DNA of 64,000 bases from Herbidospora solisilvae (GTDB taxonomy: Bacteria > Actinomycetota > Actinomycetes > Streptosporangiales > Streptosporangiaceae), in the NCBI RefSeq assembly GCF_009901565.1, contig NZ_WXEW01000001.1, positions 558,001 to 622,000 of the forward strand, given 5' to 3'. Both the position numbers and the translations under genes were made by a program. Below are positions 30,868-40,055 of the stretch, one piece after another. Position 1 is the first letter of the stretch, and every line of letters starts with the position of its first letter. A model generated the notes under the pieces. That model ran no database searches. It had not been told where the DNA came from and was given only the letters and a program-made list of their open reading frames with translations.

Positions 30868-32314
30868 CCGGAGCCCAGGTGGCGTGGGTGCCGCTGGAGA
30901 CGCGTTCGGGCAGGCGGACGCGGGCCAGCGGGCCGTCTGCGGGCCGGGCCGCGTCGAAGATCAGGCACTCCGACCGGTCGTCGTTCATGTCGGTCGTCAG
31001 CGTGACCAGGTAGCCGTCGTCTTCGTCGACCGCCCCGGCCCGGGGGGCCATGGCGGGCTCGCTGCCGTAGACGTTCGGCGGCAGTTTGTACGTCTCCTCC
31101 TTGCCGGTCAGCAGGTCGTGCTTGGTCAGCCCGTCGAACAGGAACCAGCCCTCGACCCCGGTGGCCGCGTAGGCGTAGCGGTAGCCGACGCCCCCGTACC
31201 GGGCGTTGAGCACCCCGAACTCGGTGACGGAGTCGGTGAGGCGCTCCTCCCGGCACCGCCCGCTCTTCAGGTTCAGCCGCCAGCGGTGCAGCTTCGTCTT
31301 CATCCGGTCGAGCGCCAGGAAGCGGAACATGCGCTGGTAGTGGCTGCCGTCGCCGACGTCCCTGGGCTCCGGGTCCTCCTGGAAGAAGCCGTCGAGCACG
31401 ATCTCGTCGCCCTCTTCGTAGGCGTTCACCCAGTGCAGGACATACGTCGGCGCGGCCTCGAACCACTGGACCGTCGAGCCCGTCCGGGGGACGACGCCGA
31501 TCCGCAACGGGAGGTCGGGGTGGAAGCGGGCCGCGTGCCTGCCCTTCTTCAGCAGGTCGGGGTCCCAGAACATCGGGCAGTCGTTGAGGATCGCGTAGTT
31601 CTCGGTGAACGCCATGTCGTGCGGCAGCCGGGGGCCGGGCAGCGGGACGTCGACGTAATGGGTCAGCCGGTCGTCGGCGGAGACGACGCCGTAGTGCATG
31701 TAGGGCTCGTCGGTGCCGTAATTGAAGAACAGCAGTTCCCCGGTGCGCGGATCGACCTTGGTGTGCGCGGAGACGCCGCAGGCGTAGGGGAAGTCGCCGT
31801 GCCATTCGGCCTTGCCGAGCGTCTCCAGGGTCAGCGGGTCGAGCCGGTAGAGGTCGCCGCACTGGTAGAAGCTGGTCAGCGCCACCCCGGCGTGCACGAC
31901 GACGTCGGTCGAGGAGGAGTCCTTCAGGCCGCCCCGCGCGCCCCGGCCGTCGCGCAGCGAGAGCGACGGGCGTTCGGCCAGGCCCGCCCACAACGCGTGC
32001 CCGGCCTCGGCCTCGGCGAGGAAGCCGTCGGTGCGGACGAAGCGGTTGCGGTAGAAGGCCCGGCCGTCGCGGAACCCGATCACGTGGACCATCCCGTCGC
32101 CGTCGAACGGGTGGTAGCGCTCGATGGCCGGGTGGACGGGGTTCTCGGTGTTGCGCAGGTAGACGCCGTCGAGGTCGGCGGGGATCTCGCCGACCACGTC
32201 GAGGTCGTCGGCCCGCCACTCGGTGGTCTGCGGACGCCACGGGCCGGTCCGGTAGGGGTGGTCGTCGTCTTCCGGGAGGGTCGACAGGATCCGTGCCACG
32301 ACGTCGACGTCCAT
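30806..32314 (-). CDS. carotenoid oxygenase-family dioxygenase
   Basis: A 502-residue carotenoid cleavage/lignostilbene dioxygenase. The four iron-binding histidines are visible: His184 (VSAHTKVDP), His232 (LPHDMAFTENY), His294 (YVLHWVNAYEE) and His477 (GTHATWAPG). The N-terminal GEIPADLDGVYLRNTENP and YHPFDGDGMVH are family hallmarks. These enzymes oxidatively cleave a C=C bond in carotenoids, apocarotenoids or stilbenes. The start is 2 bases after the upstream thiolase stop, so the two enzymes are co-translated; side-chain degradation of a cleaved product is a possible joint role. Specificity is not resolved. Confidence 0.9.
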   Translation of the reverse strand: MDVDVVARILSTLPEDDDHPYRTGPWRPQTTEWRADDLDVVGEIPADLDGVYLRNTENPVHPAIERYHPFDGDGMVHVIGFRDGRAFYRNRFVRTDGFLAEAEAGHALWAGLAERPSLSLRDGRGARGGLKDSSSTDVVVHAGVALTSFYQCGDLYRLDPLTLETLGKAEWHGDFPYACGVSAHTKVDPRTGELLFFNYGTDEPYMHYGVVSADDRLTHYVDVPLPGPRLPHDMAFTENYAILNDCPMFWDPDLLKKGRHAARFHPDLPLRIGVVPRTGSTVQWFEAAPTYVLHWVNAYEEGDEIVLDGFFQEDPEPRDVGDGSHYQRMFRFLALDRMKTKLHRWRLNLKSGRCREERLTDSVTEFGVLNARYGGVGYRYAYAATGVEGWFLFDGLTKHDLLTGKEETYKLPPNVYGSEPAMAPRAGAVDEDDGYLVTLTTDMNDDRSECLIFDAARPADGPLARVRLPERVSSGTHATWAPGDSIPGWRTADSPERAVRLA

Positions 32315-32316
32315 CG

Positions 32317-33531
32317 TCACTCCCCTGTCCCGATCACGAAGCTGACGGTCGTGGTCGTGCTGCCGCCGATGTTCAGCGTGCCGAAGCGGCGGGCCCCCTC
32401 GACCTGGTAGGCCCCCGCCCGCCCCGCCACCTGCCTGGCGGCGTCGAGCACCATCCGCACCCCGGTCGCGCCGACCGGATGGCCCCCGCCGATCAGACCG
32501 CCGCTCGGGTTGACCGGGATCCGCCCGCCGATCTCCAGGTCGCCGTTCTCGACGGCCTTCCAGCTCTCCCCGGGGCCGGTGATGCCGAAGTGGTCGATCG
32601 CGGCGTACTCCGACATGGTGAAGCAGTCGTGTGTCTCTATGCCGTCGATTTCCGCCAAAGAGACCCCCGCGCGGGTGAAGGCGTCGGTGATCGCCCGGCG
32701 GACGTGCGGGAGGACGTAGGGCTCTCCGGCGCTGCGGGCGAGCTTCTGGTCCAGGGGCAGGCCGACCGTGCGGTGGCCCCAGCCGAGGAGCTGCGCCATC
32801 GGGCGAGAGCGGGTGCGCTCCAGGAAGCGGCGGCCCACCACGACGAGGCCCGCGCCGCCGTCGGTGATCTGGGAGCAGTCGGTGCGGCGGACGCGGCCCT
32901 CCACGACCGGGTTGGCGGCGTCGTCGGCGGCGAAGCTCGCGTCGGTGAAGGTCCACTTCCGGGTCTGGGCGTTGGGGTTGGCCGCGGCGTTGGAGAAGTT
33001 CAGGCGGGCGATGGCCCGCAGGTGGGCCTCGTCGACGCCGTAGCGGCGGTCGTACTCGTCGGTGAGGGCGCTGAACATGTGGGGCCACATGAATTTGGCG
33101 TCCTGGCCCTCGTGGCCGACCCAGGCGGCGGCGCCCAGGTGACCGGCCGCGTCGTCGCCGGGGACGGTGCGTTCGAGCTCCAGGCCGAGGACGAGGGCGC
33201 AGTCGTAGCGGCCCGACTCGATGTCGGCCATCGCCGCGAGCAGGGCCACGCCGCCGGAGGCGCAGGCGGCCTCGTGCCGGGTGGCGGGCACGTCCCACAG
33301 TTCGGGCACGACGGTGGCGGGCATGCCGCCGAGCTGGCCCTGGCCGGTGAAGAGCTGGCCGAAGGCGTTGCCGACGTGGACGACGTCGACGTCGGCGGCG
33401 CGGACGCCCGCGTCGCCGAGGGTGCCGCGCACCACCTCGGCGGTGAGGTCGGCGAAGTCGAGGCCCTCACGCGACCAGTTGCGGGCGAAGTCGGTCTGGT
33501 GGCCGCCCAGGACCCATACGGCTTCCGGCAT
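32317..33531 (-). CDS. SCP-x-type thiolase
   Basis: A 404-residue thiolase-fold protein. The acylated cysteine is Cys90 in EAACASGG; HDCFTMSEYAA replaces the NEAF motif of classical thiolases, as in the SCP2/SCP-x group, and GGGHPVGATGVR carries the catalytic His. The second active-site Cys of classical thiolases is absent from its C-terminus (NIGGSTTTTVSF), again as in SCP-x. ATG 33529-33531 follows GGGAAGC. First gene of an operon with the carotenoid oxygenase and tandem HxlR. Likely cleaves a branched or unusual beta-ketoacyl-CoA. Confidence 0.85.
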   Translation of the reverse strand: MPEAVWVLGGHQTDFARNWSREGLDFADLTAEVVRGTLGDAGVRAADVDVVHVGNAFGQLFTGQGQLGGMPATVVPELWDVPATRHEAACASGGVALLAAMADIESGRYDCALVLGLELERTVPGDDAAGHLGAAAWVGHEGQDAKFMWPHMFSALTDEYDRRYGVDEAHLRAIARLNFSNAAANPNAQTRKWTFTDASFAADDAANPVVEGRVRRTDCSQITDGGAGLVVVGRRFLERTRSRPMAQLLGWGHRTVGLPLDQKLARSAGEPYVLPHVRRAITDAFTRAGVSLAEIDGIETHDCFTMSEYAAIDHFGITGPGESWKAVENGDLEIGGRIPVNPSGGLIGGGHPVGATGVRMVLDAARQVAGRAGAYQVEGARRFGTLNIGGSTTTTVSFVIGTGE

Positions 33532-33569
33532 GCTTCCCGTACTACAACAAACAGAGTTACAGTGCAAAC
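33532..33569. promoter_or_regulatory. 38-bp divergent promoter region between two thiolase genes
   Basis: TACAGT (33558-33563) lies 6 bases before the rightward GTG start, a leaderless-type -10. The gap also holds ACTACAACAAACAGAGTTAC, AT-rich relative to its surroundings. Both thiolase operons must be controlled from this short space, which favours joint regulation. Confidence 0.5.
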
Positions 33570-34742
33570 GTGTCTGACGTCTACGTCCTCGACTACGTGC
33601 GCACCCCCCGCGCCAAGGGCTCCCCGAAGGGCTCGCTGCACCACCGGAGCCCGGTCGACCTGGTGGCCGGCCTTCAACGGGCGCTCGTCGACCGGGGGCT
33701 AGACCCGGCCGCCGTCGGCGACGTGATCGTCGGATCGGCCTCCCAGGTCGGCGAGCAGGGCGGCAACCTCGCCCGGGTGGCCACGCTGCTGGCCGGATGG
33801 GGCGAGGCGGTCCCGGGCGGGACGGTCAACCGCTTCTGCGCCAGCGGGATCGACGCCGTGGCGCAGGTGGCGGCGCGCGTCCGTGCCGGAGAGATGGACC
33901 TGGCGGTCGCCGGCGGCGTCGAGAGCGTGTCCCGCGTGCCCATGTTCAGCGACCGCGCGCCCCTCTGGACCGACCCCGCGACGATCGAGCGGGTCGGCTC
34001 GATCCACATGGGGGTGGCCGCCGACCTCAACGCCACCGTCGACGGCTGGACCCGCGAGCAGCTCGACGCGTACGCCGTCGAGACCCACACGAAGGCCGCG
34101 GCGGCCTGGGACCGGGGCGACTTCGCCGGCTCGGTGATCCCGGTGCCCCGCGCCGACGGATCGCTCTTCGACCGTGACGAGCTGATCCGGCCGGGCACCA
34201 CGATGGAGTCGCTGGCCGCGCTGGCCCCCGCCTTCGCCGACCCGGCGCAGGACGCCATCGCGCTGAAGGCCCATCCGGAGGTCGGCGAGATCGTCCACCA
34301 CCACACGGTCGGCTCCTCCCCCGCCCTGGCCGACGGGGCGGCGCTGCTGGTCCTCGGCACGGCCGAGAGCCCGATCAGGATCGTGGGCGCCGCCACCGCC
34401 GCCGTCGACCCGGTCGTCATGCTGACCGCCGGGCAGGCCGCCGTCGAGAAGGTGATCGCCAGGGCCGGGCTCACCCCCGCCGACGTCGACGTCTACGAGT
34501 TCGCCGAGGCCTTCTCGGCCCTGTGCCTGCGGCTGCGGCGCGACCTCGGGCCGGGCCCCGACCGGCTCAACCCCGGAGGCGGCACGATCGCGATGGGGCA
34601 CGCGTTCGGCGCGACCGGCGCGATCATGGTCGGGCAGTGCGCCGAGAACCTGACCCGCCTCGGCGGCCGTTACGGCGTCGCCGCCGTCAGCGGCGCGGCC
34701 GGGCTCGGGGTGGCGGTGCTCATCGAGCGGGTAGACGGTTGA
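33570..34742 (+). CDS. acetyl-CoA acetyltransferase-like thiolase with altered active site
   Basis: A 390-residue thiolase. Cys90 (NRFCASG) is the acyl-accepting cysteine and MGHAFGATGA carries the catalytic His. Two classical positions differ: the NEAF motif reads AEAF (EFAEAFSALCL), and the C-terminal CxGGGxG is SGAAGLG, so the second catalytic cysteine is Ser. Activity may be reduced or directed to another acyl chain. The GTG start has a TACAGT -10 6 bases upstream and no ribosome site. A DUF1295 gene starts 1 base after its stop. It is divergent from the SCP-x thiolase-carotenoid oxygenase operon. Confidence 0.8.
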   Translation: MSDVYVLDYVRTPRAKGSPKGSLHHRSPVDLVAGLQRALVDRGLDPAAVGDVIVGSASQVGEQGGNLARVATLLAGWGEAVPGGTVNRFCASGIDAVAQVAARVRAGEMDLAVAGGVESVSRVPMFSDRAPLWTDPATIERVGSIHMGVAADLNATVDGWTREQLDAYAVETHTKAAAAWDRGDFAGSVIPVPRADGSLFDRDELIRPGTTMESLAALAPAFADPAQDAIALKAHPEVGEIVHHHTVGSSPALADGAALLVLGTAESPIRIVGAATAAVDPVVMLTAGQAAVEKVIARAGLTPADVDVYEFAEAFSALCLRLRRDLGPGPDRLNPGGGTIAMGHAFGATGAIMVGQCAENLTRLGGRYGVAAVSGAAGLGVAVLIERVDG

Positions 34743-34743
34743 C

Positions 34744-35538
34744 GTGATCTGGATCAATCTGGCGGCGACCCTCGTGGCCGTCGTGCTGACGATGGCCGCG
34801 ACCATGGCCTACGCGCTGCGCACGAACAACCAGTCGATCGTCGACTCGGTCTGGGGCCTCGGCTTCGTGGTCGTGGCGATCGTGTCGTTCGTGCTCTCGC
34901 TCGCCTCCGGCGAGGGCAATCTGGCGCGGTCGCTGCTCGCGCTGGTGCTCACCGCGATCTGGGGGGTGCGGCTGGGCGCGTACATCCACCACCGCAACCG
35001 GGGCAAGGGCGAGGATCCCCGGTACGCCGCCATGCTGCGCCAGAACACCGGCCCGGTGGTGCCCTTCGTGCTCAGGAAGATCTACCTGCCGCAGGGCGCG
35101 GTCATGTGGTTCGTGTCGCTGCCGGTGCAGATCGCCATGTTCCAGCCGCAGCCGCTCAACGTCTTCACCTGGCTGGGCGTGGCGTTCTGGATCGTCGGGT
35201 TCGCGTTCGAGGCGATCGGCGACGCGCAGCTGGCCCGGTTCAAGGCCGACCCCGCCAACGAGGGCCGGGTCATGGACCAGGGGTTGTGGGCGTGGACGCG
35301 CCACCCCAACTACTTCGGCGACGCCGCCGTGTGGTGGGGCCTGTTCCTCATCGCCCTCGGCACCCCGTGGGCGCTCGTCACGATCGTCTGCCCCTGGCTG
35401 ATGACCTATCTGCTGATCTCCAAGAGCGGCAAGGCCCTCACCGAGAAGCGCATGGCCAAAAGCAAGGGCCAGGAGTACGTCGACTACGTCAACCGCACCA
35501 GCGGCTTCTTCCCGCTGCCGCCGCGTCAGCGCTCGTAG
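34744..35538 (+). CDS. DUF1295 membrane protein (steroid 5-alpha-reductase-like)
   Basis: A 264-residue membrane protein with about seven helices, of the DUF1295 family. The C-terminal GLWAWTRHPNYFGDAAVWWGLFL and the closing AKSKGQEYVDYVNRTSGFFPLPP match the steroid 5-alpha-reductase/isoprenylcysteine methyltransferase-like fold, which binds NADPH or SAM. The GTG start follows the thiolase stop by one base, so it is co-translated with it. A role in reducing a double bond in a lipid or isoprenoid is plausible but unproven. Its 3' end overlaps the convergent GNAT gene by 13 bp. Confidence 0.8.
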   Translation: MIWINLAATLVAVVLTMAATMAYALRTNNQSIVDSVWGLGFVVVAIVSFVLSLASGEGNLARSLLALVLTAIWGVRLGAYIHHRNRGKGEDPRYAAMLRQNTGPVVPFVLRKIYLPQGAVMWFVSLPVQIAMFQPQPLNVFTWLGVAFWIVGFAFEAIGDAQLARFKADPANEGRVMDQGLWAWTRHPNYFGDAAVWWGLFLIALGTPWALVTIVCPWLMTYLLISKSGKALTEKRMAKSKGQEYVDYVNRTSGFFPLPPRQRS

Positions 35539-36263
35539 GCCCACATGTGGAACCGGGTCAGCTCCCGGAACCCCATCTTCCGGTAGACCGGCAGGCCGAG
35601 GTCGCTGGCCAGCAGCATGGCCGACGCGGCGGGGTCGGAGCAGGCGGCGGCGAAGGTGACGGCCGCGGCGAACCCCCGGCCGCGCGCCTCCGGAGCCACC
35701 GACACGTAGTTGACCTCGGTGAGCCCGTCCTGCGTGTACGCCGCCGCGGTCGCCACCGGCAGCCCGTCGAGCCGCCCGAGGAACAACCGCCAGCCGGTGC
35801 CGTGGACGTCGCCGCCGAACAGGCGGCCCGGCTGCCAGCCCGCCCGGTCGAGCGGGTAGGCCCGCGCCACCGTCGCCTCGAACTCGGCGGGGTCGCCGGT
35901 GACCTCCTCGACGTGGTGGGGCAGTCGCGGCGGTTCGCCGGGCTCCCGGATCATCAGCGGCGGCTGCCCGTCGGGGCGCCAGGGCGCGACCGGCTCGGGC
36001 AACGGCCAGCCGCCCCAGAAGTAGAACAGGCCGGGACCCTCGTGCAGGTCGGCGAAGTCGAGCGCCTCGTCGGCCAGCTTGCCCAGGTTCTCGGGCTCTC
36101 GCAGCAGCGTCGCCCCGTTGGCGAACCCGGCCGCTCCCCCGAAGTCGGCCAGCCACATGTCGTCGCTCCGTGACACCTTGCCGCCCTGGAGGGCGACGTG
36201 GGCGTCCGCGGAGGCGGCGAGGAGGCGGGCGTACCGGGTGAGCATGTCGGTCATAAAGGACAT
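35526..36263 (-). CDS. GNAT-family N-acetyltransferase
   Basis: A 245-residue protein whose C-terminal third is a GNAT domain: VNYVSVAPEARGRGFAAAVTFAA supplies the acetyl-CoA loop, followed by LPVYRKMGFREL. The N-terminal part resembles the leader domain of GCN5-related proteins with an N-terminal extension. Two start codons are possible (36263 or 36254); neither has a clear ribosome site. It begins 6 bases after the repeat-protein gene stop and is likely in its operon. Substrate unknown. Confidence 0.75.
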   Translation of the reverse strand: MSFMTDMLTRYARLLAASADAHVALQGGKVSRSDDMWLADFGGAAGFANGATLLREPENLGKLADEALDFADLHEGPGLFYFWGGWPLPEPVAPWRPDGQPPLMIREPGEPPRLPHHVEEVTGDPAEFEATVARAYPLDRAGWQPGRLFGGDVHGTGWRLFLGRLDGLPVATAAAYTQDGLTEVNYVSVAPEARGRGFAAAVTFAAACSDPAASAMLLASDLGLPVYRKMGFRELTRFHMWAYER

Positions 36264-36269
36264 TTTGCT

Positions 36270-37325
36270 CTAAGCAGACCGTTGCTCCGCAATCGCCCGG
36301 CGCATGGCTGCCACGTCCGTGTTGTAGGGCAGCGCCTCCAGGATGTCGCAGCACCGGTCGGCGGCGTTCAGCCATTCGAGCGCGAACTTGGCCACGAATC
36401 GGTCGTAGAAGAGCACCAGCCCCGCCCCGGCCAGCAGGAACGTCTCCCGGTCGTCGGGCCGGGGTCGCTCGACGGCCTTGCGCAGGTGGCGGGCGGTCTC
36501 GGTGAGGTATTCGGGCTCCTGTTCGACCCGGGACCGGCACGCCGCCGCGCAGGCCAGGGTGAGGTCGTCGCGGGTGCCCCAGGGCAGCGCCGCGGCGAGG
36601 CGGCCGAAGTCGGCGGGGAACTCGACGGTCAGATGGCGGCACATCGCCGCGAGCACCAGGATCATGGCGTGCTCGAACTCGGGGTCGCCGGGCTTGGCCT
36701 GCTCCATCAGCTCGACCAGGGCGTCGACCCCCTCGGCCAGGTCCTGCGGCGCCTCCGACTTGGTGGTCAGCAGGTTCCCCAGCGCCAGCAACGCGGGCGG
36801 GCGCATCAGGCTGGGCGGGGCTCCCAGGGCGGCGCGCAGGATCGAGAGCCTGCGGCCCTCGTGCGTGCCGGGGTCGTAGGCCGCGAGGCAGGCGTACAGG
36901 GTGCCGAGCATCGCGGCGTGCTCGGGCTCGGCCGGGCGCGCCTGCCCGACCGCCGCGAGCGCGGCCTCGTGCTCGCCGGTGGCCAGCGCGACCGAGCCGA
37001 GCAGCAGGAGGGCGTGGGCGTCGTGCGGGTCGTGGCAGACCGCCGCGAGCAGGTGCCGCGCCGCCTCGGTGAGATCCGGAGAGGTCCGCCGCGCCATGAC
37101 GGCGGCGTCGACGAACGAGATGCCCAGCCCCGGCACGGCCCGCTCCAGGAGGAGTTCCCCGGCACGGGAGTGCGCGGTGGCGGCGGCCTGGACGAGGGAG
37201 GGCGTGGGCCCCGCGGCCCGCAGCCGCTCGTCGACGGTGCGGGCGGCCTCGATGGCGACGGCGGCGGTGGGGTTGTGCTTCAACGCGCGGAGGGCATGCT
37301 CGACGTCCTCATCCGGTGAAGTCAT
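36270..37325 (-). CDS. TPR-like helical repeat protein
   Basis: A 351-residue protein consisting of paired helices with alanine/leucine spacing (for example HDAHALLLLGSVALATGEHEAALAAVGQA), typical of TPR-like superhelices. No catalytic motif, signal peptide or membrane segment is visible. It may act as a protein-interaction scaffold. I do not recognise a specific family. ATG 37323-37325 is preceded by a CAATAT -10-like hexamer about 6 bases upstream, suggesting a leaderless mRNA. The GNAT gene follows 6 bases after its stop. Confidence 0.65.
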   Translation of the reverse strand: MTSPDEDVEHALRALKHNPTAAVAIEAARTVDERLRAAGPTPSLVQAAATAHSRAGELLLERAVPGLGISFVDAAVMARRTSPDLTEAARHLLAAVCHDPHDAHALLLLGSVALATGEHEAALAAVGQARPAEPEHAAMLGTLYACLAAYDPGTHEGRRLSILRAALGAPPSLMRPPALLALGNLLTTKSEAPQDLAEGVDALVELMEQAKPGDPEFEHAMILVLAAMCRHLTVEFPADFGRLAAALPWGTRDDLTLACAAACRSRVEQEPEYLTETARHLRKAVERPRPDDRETFLLAGAGLVLFYDRFVAKFALEWLNAADRCCDILEALPYNTDVAAMRRAIAEQRSA

Positions 37326-37469
37326 ATGAGCATATTGCCGGGATTTCGAGGTTCGTTACGCGAGTTCGCGACAGAATTCCGGGCTCCCGGCAAAGATGGC
37401 GCGAACGGGACATAATTCCACAATTACTACGTATTCAAATGGCTGCCCTTGTGCCGATAAGGTGCCGTC
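37326..37469. promoter_or_regulatory. divergent promoter region of repeat protein and ABC exporter
   Basis: A 144-bp AT-richer gap. Rightward, TAAGGT (37458-37463) lies 6 bases before the ABC ATPase GTG. Leftward, CAATAT lies about 6 bases before the repeat-protein ATG. Both suggest leaderless transcription. GGGAGCCCGGAA/TTCCGGGCTCCC-type symmetry (about 37377-37388) is present but no clear operator is defined. Confidence 0.45.
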
Positions 37470-38225
37470 GTGACAGCGGCTTTGGAACTCGACGGACTCG
37501 GCAAACGCTTCGGCCCGAAAATAGCGGTCGACCATGTGAGCCTTTCTGTCCCACCCGGATCCTTTTACGGCCTGGTCGGCCCCAACGGCGCCGGGAAAAC
37601 GACCTCGTTGTCCATGGCCGTGGGCCTGCTGCGCCCCGACACCGGCCACGCCCGCGTTTTCGGCGTCGACGTGTGGGCCGATCCCATCGGCGCGCGGGCG
37701 CGGGTGGGCGTGCTCCCCGACGGGCTGGCCCTGCCCGAACGGCTGACGGGCCGCGAACTGCTCACCTACCTGGGCCGGCTGCGAGGGCTCGACCGCGCCA
37801 CGGCGGGCGCGCGGGCCGGTGAGCTGCTGGAGATCCTTGAGCTCGACCAGGCCGAACACACCCTCGTGATCGACTACTCGACGGGCATGCGCAAGAAGAT
37901 CGGGCTGGCCACCGCGCTGCTGCACGGCCCTCGCCTGCTGGTGCTCGACGAGCCGTTCGAGGCGGTCGATCCCGTCTCCGCGCTGACGATCCGGGCCATG
38001 CTGCGCGGCTTCGTCGCCGGTGGCGGTTCCGTCGTGTTGTCGAGCCACGTCATGGCGCTGGTCGAGCAGCTCTGCGACCACGTCGCGGTGATCGACGGGG
38101 GCCGCGTCGCCGCCGCCGGGCCCCTCGACGAGGTGCGGGCCGGCCGCTCCCTCGAAGACCGGTTCGTCGAACTGGTCGGGGCCGACGTAGCCGAGGTGAA
38201 GGGCCCGTCGTGGTTGGCGTCCTGA
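37470..38225 (+). CDS. ABC exporter ATP-binding protein
   Basis: A 251-residue ABC ATPase. Walker A is GPNGAGKTT (37-45), the signature loop is YSTGMRKKIGLA, Walker B is LLVLDEPF and the switch His is in VVLSSHVM. The overall pattern is that of CcmA/DrrA-type exporters. The GTG start has no ribosome site and follows a -10-like TAAGGT by 6 bases. The permease gene overlaps its 3' end by 16 bp. Substrate unknown; lipids, antibiotics or peptides are typical for the class. Confidence 0.9.
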   Translation: MTAALELDGLGKRFGPKIAVDHVSLSVPPGSFYGLVGPNGAGKTTSLSMAVGLLRPDTGHARVFGVDVWADPIGARARVGVLPDGLALPERLTGRELLTYLGRLRGLDRATAGARAGELLEILELDQAEHTLVIDYSTGMRKKIGLATALLHGPRLLVLDEPFEAVDPVSALTIRAMLRGFVAGGGSVVLSSHVMALVEQLCDHVAVIDGGRVAAAGPLDEVRAGRSLEDRFVELVGADVAEVKGPSWLAS

Positions 38226-40048
38226 TCGCGATGAAGGTACGGGTGCTGCGGCACTCGATCGGCGGGTCGCGCGCGGCCGGCATGGTCATGGGCGGCCTGG
38301 CCGGCCTGGCCCTGGCGATCGGCACGATCGTGGTGGCCGGGATCGACGGCGACCTGCTGGCGGCCGTCTTCGCGGTCTGGTTGTTCGGCTGGATGCTCGG
38401 CCCCGTCTACACCGGCGGCGGCGACGAGAGCGTCCGGCCCGAGCACTTCTCGCTGCTGCCGATCGACCCCCGCAGGCTGGCCCTCGGCCTGCTCGGCACC
38501 GCGTTCGTCGGCGTGCCCCCGCTGGTCAGCCTGGTCGCGTTCAGCGCCCTGGTGGTCTACGCGGGGCCGTTCGGCCTGGCCGCCTTCGTGGTCGCGCTGG
38601 TGGCGGCGCCGCTCATGGTGGTGCTGGTCGTGGTGCTGTCGCGGCTGATGATCGCGGTGCTGGGCGTGGCCGTCAGGTCGCGGACGGGCGCGATCCTGGC
38701 GGCGCTGGTCAACGCGTCGATGAACGTCGTCCTGAACCAGTCGTGGGTGCTGATCTGGGCGGCGATCCAGTTCGACCTGCTGACGTCGGGCTTTCCGCCG
38801 TCCTTCTCCGCCGTGGTGCGCCGGCTGCCGTCGGGCTGGGGCGTCGCGGCCGTGGAGGCGGCCGGGCGGGGCGACTGGCTCGTGGTGGCGGCGGCCCTCC
38901 TCGGGATCTGCGCGCTCATCGCGCTGGCGCTGCTCGTGTGGTCACGCCTGCTGGTCAGGCGGACCACGTCCAAGCCCCTGCACCGGGTGCCCCCGGGCAC
39001 CGGCCGCGACCTCGCCGCGCGCGGCCCGGTCACCGCGGTGGCGGCCAAGGAGTCGCGGACGTGGTCGCGCGACCTCATGCGCACCCACCTGCTGTGGTTC
39101 GCCGTCTTCTTCGGGCTGCTCTACACCCTCGTCCCGCTGATCATCGGCTGGTACGGCATGCTGCCGTGGGCCGGCGTCCTGGTGGTCGTGATGGCCGCCG
39201 CGACCTCGGCCAACCTGTTCGGCCTCGACGGCACCTCCCTCTGGCTGAACCTGGTCAACCCGGGCACCGAGCGGGCGGAGGTACGAGGCCGCCAGCTCGC
39301 CTGGCTGCTGCGGGTGGCCCCCATCGCGATCGTCTTCACGGTCGCCGGGACGATCGTGGGCGGCGAGGGCTGGACGTGGCCGTGGACGTTGTCGATCCTG
39401 GCGGCCGTGCTGGGCGGCGGGGCCGGGCTGATCGCCCTGGTGTCGGTCGCCATGCTGGTGCCGGTGACCGAGCCGTCGAAGCGCAGCGGCAACCCGCTGG
39501 AGGCCGGCGGCATCTTCGGCCAGGTCGTGCTGATGCTGCTGCTGGTGACGCTGACGGCGCTCCCGGCGGGCGGCGTCGCCTATCTGGGTGACACGCTCGA
39601 CCTGCCGGTCGTGTCGTGGCTGGCCGTGGCGGTCGGGGTGGCCACGGGGGCGCTGCTGACGGGGTGGTTCGGGCGGCTGGCCCACCGGCGGCTGGCGGCG
39701 CGGGGGCCGGAGCTGCTGAGCCTGATGCGCTCGGGCGGGACCGCGGCGCCCGGTTCCGTCGCGGCGACCGTGGGGCGGGCACGGGTGAAGCTGCCGCCGG
39801 GCAAGCAGGCGCTGGTCACGTTCCTGTGGATCTTCTGCTGGATCCCGCTGTTCCCGCAGGGGCTGGTGCCGCTGTGGACGATCTGGACCGGCGGCGAGTC
39901 GCGGCTGTGGTTCCTGGCGCTGCACCTGCACGATCCGTGGCGGATCCCGGTGGCGGTCGCCTTCGTCGCCGTCGGGGCGGTGATGATCTACTACGGCACG
40001 GTCATCCCGAACCGGCACGACCGGGCCGCACGCGAGAACGCGGGCTGA
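38210..40048 (+). CDS. large ABC exporter permease
   Basis: A 612-residue membrane protein with roughly twelve hydrophobic segments and no ATPase motif, the transmembrane partner of the preceding ATPase. The size suggests two fused half-permeases. GTG 38210 overlaps the ATPase gene; an ATG eight codons in (38231) is an alternative. A perfect 17-bp hairpin lies 8 bases past the stop, ending the operon. Confidence 0.8.
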   Translation: MVGVLIAMKVRVLRHSIGGSRAAGMVMGGLAGLALAIGTIVVAGIDGDLLAAVFAVWLFGWMLGPVYTGGGDESVRPEHFSLLPIDPRRLALGLLGTAFVGVPPLVSLVAFSALVVYAGPFGLAAFVVALVAAPLMVVLVVVLSRLMIAVLGVAVRSRTGAILAALVNASMNVVLNQSWVLIWAAIQFDLLTSGFPPSFSAVVRRLPSGWGVAAVEAAGRGDWLVVAAALLGICALIALALLVWSRLLVRRTTSKPLHRVPPGTGRDLAARGPVTAVAAKESRTWSRDLMRTHLLWFAVFFGLLYTLVPLIIGWYGMLPWAGVLVVVMAAATSANLFGLDGTSLWLNLVNPGTERAEVRGRQLAWLLRVAPIAIVFTVAGTIVGGEGWTWPWTLSILAAVLGGGAGLIALVSVAMLVPVTEPSKRSGNPLEAGGIFGQVVLMLLLVTLTALPAGGVAYLGDTLDLPVVSWLAVAVGVATGALLTGWFGRLAHRRLAARGPELLSLMRSGGTAAPGSVAATVGRARVKLPPGKQALVTFLWIFCWIPLFPQGLVPLWTIWTGGESRLWFLALHLHDPWRIPVAVAFVAVGAVMIYYGTVIPNRHDRAARENAG

Positions 40049-40055
40049 CCAGGTC

